From positions 633,001 to 697,000 of the forward strand of contig NC_009412.2 in the NCBI RefSeq assembly GCF_000002875.2: a stretch of DNA of 64,000 nt. Direction: 5' to 3'. The DNA comes from Leishmania infantum JPCM5 (Eukaryota; Euglenozoa; Kinetoplastea; Trypanosomatida; Trypanosomatidae). The notes beneath the pieces are model-generated. The model was not told the DNA's origin, ran no database searches, and was given only the letters and a program-made list of their open reading frames with translations. The translations under genes were made by a program, and so were the position numbers. Shown here piece by piece: positions 40,431-48,915 of the stretch (the first letter of the stretch is position 1; the number at the start of each line of letters is the position of its first letter).

Positions 40431-42156
40431 TTTTGATCCGTCTTTCCAGCACCGCCCACCGCTCTCGAAACAGCGACGAAGCTAGAGCCGGCCACCAAGA
40501 TGGTGAAAAGAGGGAAGAGGCGCGCCACTGCGTCAAGCTGTCGCAGTGGTGCGCGGGGATGGGGTGCGAGGAGAGTGGAAGAGTGGGGCGCAGTCGCAAA
40601 CCACGACGGCAGCTGAATGACCGGTGGTGGGGTCCTGGGAAGGGGGCGAAGGGGTGGCGGTGCGCTAAAGACGCTTGTGCGCACACGCGCCACACCGGCA
40701 ACCGGCTGAGCGCGCAAAGGCGAATCGAAAGAATATGGTGGCACGCGTACACGCATGCACAGATAGACATTACAGGAGCGCCAGAGGTGAGCGCCTTGTC
40801 GAGCAGACGTTGTTTCGCCTCCTCCTTTCCTCGAGTGTGTTCCTCCGCCACATGCTAAAGAGACGACAGACAGGGCGAGCATAAGAGAGAAATGCGAGAA
40901 CAGATACCGGATGTAGACCTACGCCGCGACACCTTTCTGGATACCAGTGGGCTTAGATCCGCCTTTGCCTTTCACCTCCCCCACTCCCCCCCCTGAGGGT
41001 GCGAAGTGGAGCAGGGCCACAGAAGCGCACGTCACTCTCACTCTGGCGTATTCCCCGGGCACAGGGCAGCAGCCGCGCGGAGGCGCATGCAAGCAGCATA
41101 GAGAACGAGGGGGAGGGAGGGGGGGGCTGGGCGGAGGCACGCGGTGCCGCGTAGGAAGGCGGCTGCCTTGTCTCCAGTTCTTTTTTCTCTGGCTGCCCAC
41201 GTCAATCGCGCCTCCGGTCCCGCCCACCACCCCCTGCGCCCCCCTTCCACGCTGGCCTCATCCTCTCTCAGCGAGAGGTGCGTGGGAAAAAAGGAGGCGG
41301 ATGGGAGAGCAACGGATCAGGAGAAAGGCGACGGAGCGGCGTGGCGCTGTTTTGTTTGTTTGATTGCCTGTTAAGAATGGCGCACACGCGTATCCGTACC
41401 ACAGCGAGACGGCACGCCGACACACCGTCAGAGTGCGCAGTTCGTTCTTGTCTTGCTGTGTTTTCTTTTTGCGTGTCTGTCTGGAGCACGCATATGCACA
41501 CATACACATACACATAAAACATCAAAGACCCATCGGTGAAGGCGAACAACAAGAGCGCAAAACGGCTGGGCAACAGAGTACAGGGTGAGAGAGAGAGAGC
41601 TGGCGGGANGNCTNCCTNCCNNNNNNNNNNNNNNNNNNNCTGCGNCCNNCNNNNGGNNCNTTNCCTCCTCCCCCCTCCCTTCCTCTAATCGCCCCTCTCC
41701 CCCACGCACACGCACACGCACACGCCCCCTACGGGGGCCACGTGATGGTGGTGCTCCCCAATAAACCGAGACACACCTGTACACCCTCTCCTGGCCTCGT
41801 CATTTTGCAGCTCCGCTCTTTATGAAGAGGTCAGCACACGTACAGGCGCGATAACGACAGCCCAAGCGGGTGAGGCACCCGCCCCACACCTTACAGAGAG
41901 ACGAATCATCGACCGTGAAACAGGACGCAGAGGAGATGGATACAAAAGGCCGGGGGGAAGAGGGCGAAGGTCGCCCTGATGTATGCGGCGCGCCTAATGA
42001 AACTCCGAAGGAAAGAAAAAAAAGCTGGCGAGCTGCTTTGGCATCTGTCGTAGTGCCGTCGTGAGGCCTCGGGCAAGTGTGCGTCAGTCTGCTTGGGTGC
42101 CTGCATGCGTCTGTGCAGCACAGCCCGCGCCCTCCTCATCCGCGAATGCTGCTGCT
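40431..42156. other. Intergenic spacer, 1.7 kb, containing an assembly gap
   Basis: No supported gene. It contains unresolved bases at 41609-41663 flanked by GA-rich and CT-rich simple sequence, suggesting a hard-to-sequence repeat. Confidence 0.6.
41609..41663. other. Assembly gap / unresolved bases
   Basis: A block of N calls interspersed with a few called bases (C, T, G). It is preceded by GAGAGAGAGAG and followed by a C/T-rich stretch. The true length is unknown. Confidence 0.98.
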
Positions 42157-45132
42157 CTACGGGTAGGAGAAGGGCTCCGGCACAGGGGCCTCGTCGCGGT
42201 CCGACAGCACCACAGGCGCTACCAGCACCTCGGCACCCATTTCAGGCTTCGTGTCCTTCAAAAGGCAGATGCCCATCGGCTTCGGCTTCAGCGGTACGTA
42301 CCGCACGTCTACGTCGTGCGAAATGACGGAAAACTGATGCGCCGTCACACGCGCCGGGTTGTGAAGGAGCTCAAAGGCCGGTTCCTGCTCCGCCGCCTCT
42401 CCAGACTCACCGCCGCCGTCCTTGTCGCCGCCCCTCTTGCTGCCCGCCTCAGCAGCCCCGCCATCACCGCCAGGCGCGCCAGTCGCGGAGGCGCCGGCAG
42501 CCAACCCCGGGCTTCCAGGCCCCTGGTGACGGCGCTGCCGCAGCTCCTCCTCCTTGCGCGTTGTGGACAGCACGACCGCCTGCACTTCGGACGTCTTCAC
42601 CCTCTTCTCCTGCAGCACCGACTTGGGCACGGCGTAGGTGCTGGGAGGGGCGTTGGACTTGAAGGTGTACTCGGGTAGCTCCAGCGACTCGTTCAGGCCA
42701 ATGATGCACGTGGGCTGCATAGCCAGCGTGATCATGAGCAGGTACGGGTACCAGTACCAGTACTGCAGGAACATGAAGACGCCGACGACAGCCTTGTCGA
42801 GGCGGTGGCGCTGCTTGTGCAAGGCAAAGGTGCAGTTGCGGCCGCCCGCGTCGAGCAGGCCGGAGGCAAGCACGTAGCCGAATTTGGAGCAGCGTCCCTC
42901 GTTACGGTCCTCGATCTTCTTCTCCAACAACAGGCGGAAATCCTTCACTCTCGGGTTCTCCTTTTCCGTCAGCTGCACCATAACCATGGCAAGCCCCATC
43001 GCGGCACCCTGGCGCACGTAGTCGACAATGTCCTCCAGCATGTCCCACAGCACGTCGATGACGGCGGCGTTGCCGGTGCCGGCCGCGCTCACAGCCAGCG
43101 CCATCGCTACACCGTAGCGTACGTGCGGACTGTAGCTGTCCACGAGCACGCGAATCAGATCGAGGCACAGGTTCGGGTCCTTGAAGGTCAGGAAGCCGAC
43201 CATGGTCACAGCTGTGCGGCGGACGTCATCGGACATGTCCTTCACTGTGACGCTAAGCAGCTTCTCAATCGTCTTCGCGTTCTCGGTGCCGGCGTAGGCC
43301 AGGCCGAGCACGAAGCAGCCGCCCAGGCGCACCCACGGGTCACCGCTCTCGAGCAGCTCCTCCGCCAACAGGAGCGCCTCGTCCTCGCGGCCGAGGTTGA
43401 TGAGCGCCATGGCCATGCACACGCCACGTATGACCTTCTCCTTTTGGTTCTCTTCGTATGCGACGTTCTTGAGACTCTGCAAGACAATGTCGTTGCCGCT
43501 GCCAAGCATGAGCATGCCGACGCCAACGGACGCGCCCTCGGCCGCCACCGCGTCCATGCCCGTCACGCACGTGAAGAGGGCGTCGTAGAGACCCTCGTCC
43601 TGCAGCCCCATCGCCGTGAGGCCGATGCCGAGCGAGGCGCCGTGGACCATCTGCACGTTTGTCGAGAATTTTTGCAAGTTCTCTTCAAGGTACTGAATAG
43701 TCCTGCGGTCACGCGTGGCTCCGAGCGGGGAGTAGATGAGGCCGAGCGCGTACAGCGCACCTGCCTCCTGGTACGGCAGCGTCGGCACGCTTGGGCCCTT
43801 CGGCAGGTACTGCTCCAGCACCCGCATCGCCTCCTCCGTGTGCCCACGGTGAATGGCACCAGTGCTGGCGACGGCGGTGAACTTGGCCCAGTGCTGCGCA
43901 GCGCCGAGCCACTTCATGTTGTCGCGCAAGAAGCCGTCCATCGTGGTGCCGCTGTACATGAACGCGTTCGCCACCACCGTGGCGTTGTGAATAACCGAGT
44001 TGCGTGGGTCAGTCATCTTCTTGATATGCATCAGCACGTACACGTCGGCGACGCAGCGAGAGTAAAGGTACTTCACGTTCAGGTTCGTCGTCACCTGACC
44101 ACTGAGAACGGAGAGCAGCTTCTGCTCCGGCGACTCCGGCACCGCCGCGGCTACCGGTGCGCCAGACGCATCACCGGCAGTCGTCGTGGGGGACAGGGAC
44201 GTGGCGGGCGCAGATGGGGCTGCCGCCGCACCGGCAGCGTCAGAGGTACTCGGGGCCGGCTGCACCGCCAGCGCCTGCTCCGCCACTCCGAGCTGCTTGT
44301 CCAAATGGGCGACGACGCCTGAGAGATACTCCTGGTTGCCGTACTCAAAGAGGTCAAAAGCTAGCTGGAAGGCGACCATCCTACTGCCGCCCCTCCACAA
44401 GCCACAAATAAGGTTCGACGTCGCCTCCACATCGCCAAGGAACAGCAGGCAGTGGGCCAGGGAGTAGTAGTCAATAGTGGAGAGACCATCCGTGTACAGG
44501 TCCGCAAGCAGACGGAGCACCTTGCGGCGGAACGTGATGTCTTGCAGCAGCACATTCGCCACGTAGAAGGTGAAGTTCAGAATCTCGGCCGAGTGCGTCT
44601 TGCTCAGCGCCTGGCGCAGCACCTTCTCCAGGAAGTCCAGCCGGAACGCACGCACGGTGAAGCCGACCATCTCCTTCAAGTCCGCCATGGTCTCGTTCTC
44701 CATCACCCATGACTTGGTCAGAGAGACGAAGAGCTCCTCCAGCTTTGGCGGCAGCTCCGCTCGCTCGCTCTCCGGCGTTTCCTGGTATGCCACATACGTG
44801 TCAATACAGCGGCTCAAGATCGTGTCCGTAAAGAGCGACCGCGTCGTCGCGTCGAAGGCGGTGCCGGCGGCGAGCGCATGTTTTACCGAGTTGCTGTAGT
44901 CGCCGAGGTGGAAGTACACCTGCGACGCCACGAGAGACGCGAGGCGGCGCGTCTCATCCGCCAACTTCTCGGAGGCGGCAAGTTCCTCGATGAGGGGCAG
45001 CTTCGCACTGACCTCGTGCCAGAACGTGTCCATCAAGGACGAGAGCCGCTTGAGTGCAAAGAGCACGACCAGGTTCTCCTCCTCACTCAGGAGCGCCAGC
45101 ACGGCCTTCGCTGAGGACAACCCCTGCACCAT
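42157..45132 (-). CDS. RPN2: 26S proteasome regulatory subunit RPN2 (PSMD1), 991 aa
   Basis: The start MVQGLSSAKAVLALLSEEE at the ATG at 45132 fits RPN2, and the length is close to that of yeast and human RPN2. An N-terminal helical solenoid is followed by the proteasome/cyclosome (PC) repeat toroid: successive phrases such as GASLGIGLTAMGLQDE, GASVGVGMLMLGSGN, GVCMAMALINLGREDE, GGCFVLGLAYAGT, GVAMALAVSAAGTGN and GAAMGLAMVMVQL. A Cys/hydrophobic C-terminal region (FGYVLASGLLDAGGRNCTF, then WYWYPYLLMITLA) closes the toroid as in other RPN2 proteins. A charged Gly/Ala insertion sits near the C-terminus. RPN2 is a scaffold of the 19S base. The long plus-strand frame over this gene is an antisense shadow. 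Confidence 0.95.
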   Translation of the reverse strand: MVQGLSSAKAVLALLSEEENLVVLFALKRLSSLMDTFWHEVSAKLPLIEELAASEKLADETRRLASLVASQVYFHLGDYSNSVKHALAAGTAFDATTRSLFTDTILSRCIDTYVAYQETPESERAELPPKLEELFVSLTKSWVMENETMADLKEMVGFTVRAFRLDFLEKVLRQALSKTHSAEILNFTFYVANVLLQDITFRRKVLRLLADLYTDGLSTIDYYSLAHCLLFLGDVEATSNLICGLWRGGSRMVAFQLAFDLFEYGNQEYLSGVVAHLDKQLGVAEQALAVQPAPSTSDAAGAAAAPSAPATSLSPTTTAGDASGAPVAAAVPESPEQKLLSVLSGQVTTNLNVKYLYSRCVADVYVLMHIKKMTDPRNSVIHNATVVANAFMYSGTTMDGFLRDNMKWLGAAQHWAKFTAVASTGAIHRGHTEEAMRVLEQYLPKGPSVPTLPYQEAGALYALGLIYSPLGATRDRRTIQYLEENLQKFSTNVQMVHGASLGIGLTAMGLQDEGLYDALFTCVTGMDAVAAEGASVGVGMLMLGSGNDIVLQSLKNVAYEENQKEKVIRGVCMAMALINLGREDEALLLAEELLESGDPWVRLGGCFVLGLAYAGTENAKTIEKLLSVTVKDMSDDVRRTAVTMVGFLTFKDPNLCLDLIRVLVDSYSPHVRYGVAMALAVSAAGTGNAAVIDVLWDMLEDIVDYVRQGAAMGLAMVMVQLTEKENPRVKDFRLLLEKKIEDRNEGRCSKFGYVLASGLLDAGGRNCTFALHKQRHRLDKAVVGVFMFLQYWYWYPYLLMITLAMQPTCIIGLNESLELPEYTFKSNAPPSTYAVPKSVLQEKRVKTSEVQAVVLSTTRKEEELRQRRHQGPGSPGLAAGASATGAPGGDGGAAEAGSKRGGDKDGGGESGEAAEQEPAFELLHNPARVTAHQFSVISHDVDVRYVPLKPKPMGICLLKDTKPEMGAEVLVAPVVLSDRDEAPVPEPFSYP

Positions 45133-46318
45133 GTCGTCTTCGTTCTTTTCTTTTGCGATGTCGCCGATCTCTCTGCGGTCGTGCGCGTGGCGGTGTGTTG
45201 CGGTGACGTGCTGTGGAAGGAGGACGATGGAGGGGTTCGACTGCCGGATGTGCAGAGGAGCTCTAAAAGGGCCAACCACGGTAAAGACGTGCTCGGGGTG
45301 AGGGGGGATGGAGAGATACCCGCGCCGATGCGCCGAGACGCATGCACAGCAGAGACACAAGAGGAAGAGGCAGTCGCCGCGCGAACCCTCGAACGTCGTC
45401 TGCGCGTAATTTTAGCCGGATAGGGAAGAGAGGAGTAGATATGTTCCTCGAGGCGCGCGGGAAGAAATAGAGAGGCACACTAACTAATACAAGCCTAGCT
45501 ACAAACGTAAACGAAGAAGTAAGACACCAAAACTCGTTGCTGGTACCCCACGCAACACAAAGCAAGAAGCAGGGAGAGGTGTACGTGTGCGCATCACGCG
45601 CGTGTGTTCGCGTGCATGAGCACCACCGACAAGGCGTCCAGTAGATGGAGTGTAAGCCACAGATAGAGAGAGACAGAGACACAGAACACAACGACGAAGA
45701 TAGCGCTCGACACCAAATCTGCATTGGTGACAACAAGACGCGACATTAAACAAAGAGGGCGAGAGAAAGCATCTACCATGGTGGGGGGAGGGGGAGGGGA
45801 GCAGGGAGGGTGTGGCTGCCCTTTAACGAGAGAGCCTCCGAAGCAGCTTCGCGCTCCCCCTCGATGCGCTGTGTTTGTTCTTGTTTATCCTACTCCACCC
45901 CTGCGCCAAATTTGGCAGGGGGTTTACTTACACGAGAATCACCAATCAATGCACGGAAACAGATACACACATGTATGTGTGTGTGTGTGTCATGCAGAAG
46001 CGCGGTGGTGAGGTCGGTGTGATCCTCCCCCGGAAGGGCTGCACATCGCACCTTGCGACAAGGCCGGCGCTGCCTTCGCCTTCCCGCGACCTCACGCAGA
46101 GAGAGGCGCACGCGCACACATGCATGCGCACGTGCCGACTCTTATTATTAGTCTTTCGCTTGTTCTTCTCCAGTTCAAGGAGGACGGGGGACAAGACACG
46201 AGGGAGTAAAGGGTGGTCCTTTATCGCCTCTTGTGCGTATGTCGTAGCACCAAGCCACACACGCACACGCACACGCACACGCACACGCACAGAGAGAGAG
46301 ACGGAGGGGGAGGGGCGC
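45133..46318. other. Intergenic spacer, 1.2 kb, with (ACACGC)n at 46257-46289
   Basis: No supported gene. It contains a hexanucleotide ACACGC-type repeat near 46257-46289 and a short TG run near 45974-45990. Confidence 0.6.
46257..46289. repeat. (ACACGC)n short tandem repeat
   Basis: About five copies of a six-base unit just downstream of the stop codon of the rRNA methyltransferase gene. Confidence 0.85.
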
Positions 46319-48088
46319 TCAGCACACGCGGTCAAAGCGGGCAACGTAGAAGCCGTTTGTCGCGTCCGTCGCCGGGTCGCAACGGATGGTGAAGTGCAGC
46401 GGGTGCCCCTCGCCCTCCCTCTCCATGCCACGCGTCTTCCACGTGTTGGGCATAATGTTGCTCAGTCGCCACCCACGCGCCTTTACCCGCTCATCATCCA
46501 GAACCTGCCGCACCACCTCCTCGTTTTCCTCCTCGTGCACGGAGCAGGTGGAGTAGACGACTGTGCGGCAATCGTCGAAGGAGAGAAGGGAGTGCGCCAG
46601 GAGCTTGCGCTGCAGACGCGCCAGCTTCTCAACCCGCTCCTCCTTCATTGAGAATTCGTTGCCCTGTGCCTCAGGGTCGATGGCGCCGCTGTTGGTGGTC
46701 TCCTCGCGGTCGCGGTCGTCCAGCTGCCCCTCCTCCTCCGCCGCGTTACGGTCCGCATCCCCGTGATTGCTGCCGTGCCGGCCGCCCTGAAGAGAGGAGA
46801 GCCTTCTGTCGGCCTGCTGCGTTTTGCCCTTGCACTGCTGCGGCATCTGCTGCTCGTGGTGGTAGTGCTGAAGAGCCACGTCGACGCGCGTCATGACGCC
46901 GCTGGCGCTGCAGCTGGGGTCGAGCAGGATGCCCTCTGTCGCCGCGCGGTCGTCGGAGGAGAGCTGGAAAAAGTCCATGCTCACAACATTGACGTAGTCC
47001 GCCGCGCCGAGCGACGCCACCCGCTTGGACAGCAGCTCGGCACGTTGCTCATCACGCTCGGTCGCCATAATCTTGATATGTGGTGCACCGAGGGCAGCGA
47101 GCTGCGTTGTTTTGTTGCCCGGTGCGGCGCAGGCGTCGACAACGTACTCCAGCGGTTTGCGCGCCGCCGCATCCGTCTCGTTGCCCCTCCCTTTCGCCTT
47201 CGACAGCGCCGTGCCACCCTTCGTCTTCTTCACGCCTTTGCTGCTGCCGGCCTTATCGCCTTCGATCACCTCAACAGGGACAGCGTCGAGCAGCACCGCC
47301 GCAGGAAGGCAGGAGGCGCGATCTTGCAGAATGAGCTGACCGCTGCGCACCGCCGGGTGCGCGTGCAGATCCGTGCCAGGTGGGAAAACCAGCAAATGCG
47401 GCACAACAGGGTCTTGCGTGAACTCGGGAAGCGGGCGGTGCGGCCGCAATGACGCGCGACGTGTAGCACGCTTGTCGCCGCTCTGCTGCTGCGGGTGAGA
47501 GCTAGCAGCGGCATCGCCGCTATTGCCCTCGGTGTCACGGGCGCGCTTGCGCGCCTCTGCGGAGCGGCGCAGTCGATTCACCAGCTCCTCAACCGATATT
47601 TTAAGAGTGTTGACACGAGCGTAGCGCGGCAGCTGCAGCGAGTGGGACAAGGACGCGCCGTCGCCGCTGCGTCTCTTCCCTCTCGCGCCGCCCTCCGTTT
47701 TAGCCGCCTCCTCATCTTCCAACTTTTCGTTGCTGCGCGGCGGAATGACGTGGTGCTTGCGCACCTGCCAGTACGCCTCACGCAGGTACGAAGCCGACTG
47801 CGTTACGGCACGCGCAGTGCTATCGTTGTGGGTGTTGACCCCCTTTCCGAGCACCACGTCGTAGGCCATGCACATAGCAAACTCGTGGTTCGCCTGCGGG
47901 TAGTACTTAAAGAACTCCGCCACCTCCAGCACGTCCTCGAGGAGCTCGTAGTGGCGCAGCGTCTCGCACACGACAGCGTAGGTCTGTTTCTTCTTCTGCA
48001 TATCCTTTCGCAGACACAGCGCCTTGGCCGTGCCATTGCCCTCGCGCACGATGCCGACAATCTCAGCAGCCTGCCGATACACGTCCAT
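46319..48088 (-). CDS. NSUN5: NSUN5/Rcm1-type rRNA cytosine-C5 methyltransferase, 589 aa
   Basis: The N-terminus MDVYRQAAEIVGIV, then QTYAVVCETLRHY and YDVVLGKGV, matches the NSUN5 N-terminal domain, so the ATG at 48088 is preferred over the longer frame beginning with TTG. The catalytic domain has DACAAPGNKTTQLA (318-331, SAM-binding motif I), TERDEQRAELL (343-353), DPSCSASG (390-397; Cys393, motif IV) and STCSVHEEENEEVV (513-526; Cys515, motif VI). Both cysteines needed by RsmB/NSUN enzymes are present. Acidic and Gln-rich insertions lie between motifs IV and VI (about 410-480). The expected role is m5C methylation of large-subunit rRNA in the nucleolus, using S-adenosylmethionine. Confidence 0.93.
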   Translation of the reverse strand: MDVYRQAAEIVGIVREGNGTAKALCLRKDMQKKKQTYAVVCETLRHYELLEDVLEVAEFFKYYPQANHEFAMCMAYDVVLGKGVNTHNDSTARAVTQSASYLREAYWQVRKHHVIPPRSNEKLEDEEAAKTEGGARGKRRSGDGASLSHSLQLPRYARVNTLKISVEELVNRLRRSAEARKRARDTEGNSGDAAASSHPQQQSGDKRATRRASLRPHRPLPEFTQDPVVPHLLVFPPGTDLHAHPAVRSGQLILQDRASCLPAAVLLDAVPVEVIEGDKAGSSKGVKKTKGGTALSKAKGRGNETDAAARKPLEYVVDACAAPGNKTTQLAALGAPHIKIMATERDEQRAELLSKRVASLGAADYVNVVSMDFFQLSSDDRAATEGILLDPSCSASGVMTRVDVALQHYHHEQQMPQQCKGKTQQADRRLSSLQGGRHGSNHGDADRNAAEEEGQLDDRDREETTNSGAIDPEAQGNEFSMKEERVEKLARLQRKLLAHSLLSFDDCRTVVYSTCSVHEEENEEVVRQVLDDERVKARGWRLSNIMPNTWKTRGMEREGEGHPLHFTIRCDPATDATNGFYVARFDRVC

Positions 48089-48915
48089 TGGCGCGCGTCT
48101 GTCTCTTTCGCCCCCTGCAGCAGGTGTCTGTGTCTGTGATCCAGAAGAGACGAGGGAGACCTGGTATGCGCCTCGCCGGAAGAGCAACTAGGGGAAGGGC
48201 ACGCAACACCTTTCCGTGTGTATGTGTGTGTGCGTGCGTGTCTGTGTGTCTGTGTGTGGGGCCGGGTATGAGTAAAGGCCGGCAGAAGTCGAGAAGAGAG
48301 AGTAGAAGCCCGGAAGGCGGTGGGCAGGTATGGCGGATGGTGGCGAGGGAAGAAGAGTGCCGTCTAAGTCACATGGGATGATGAAAGAAACATGCGACAG
48401 CATCATGCACCACCCCCTCCCACGCCGGTCGAGGATGGCGTCCAGGAGGAGGAATGCCTTGTCATCCCTGCTGCGACGCCGACATGCCAGAGTATTGCTC
48501 AGGCAAGATGATCGAGACGGCAGAGTGGCGCTGCCACCGCGATATCGGCGATGATGCACCTCGGACGAAAGACCTTCGCTAAGCCCCCTTTCTCCTCTGC
48601 GAGAGTGCAAGCTGTACGTCTCTTTTCCTCTCTTCTCTATGCAGACTTCACAGGCATCTATGGGTATCACGTATGTATATATGTATATGCGTGAGTGTGT
48701 GTGTGTGTCTATGCGTGCCCATGCTCATGTCTATATCTACACGTCTGTGCATGGGTTTGTGTCCTGGGAGACACGGGAGGTTACTCTGTTGCGGAAGATG
48801 CAGCACACCGCGGATAGCAGTCCATGCCTCCCTCCCAGTACCAGTTCTCCAGGAGTGAGCCACCACGGCAGCAACGCCTTGACCGCCCCTCTCCCCTCCT
48901 CCTTCTCGCTCTCCC
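48089..48915. other. Intergenic spacer, 0.8 kb
   Basis: No supported gene. It contains TG-rich tracts near 48218-48258 and 48690-48710. Confidence 0.55.

Noticed and set aside
42805..44322. 505-codon plus-strand open frame
   Set aside because: It lies antisense over RPN2. It arises from the high GC content and codon bias, is His/Arg/Val-rich, and has no domain.
48089..48187. N-terminal extension of the rRNA methyltransferase from a TTG
   Set aside because: The NSUN5-like N-terminus begins exactly at the ATG at 48088, and the extension has no counterpart in the family.
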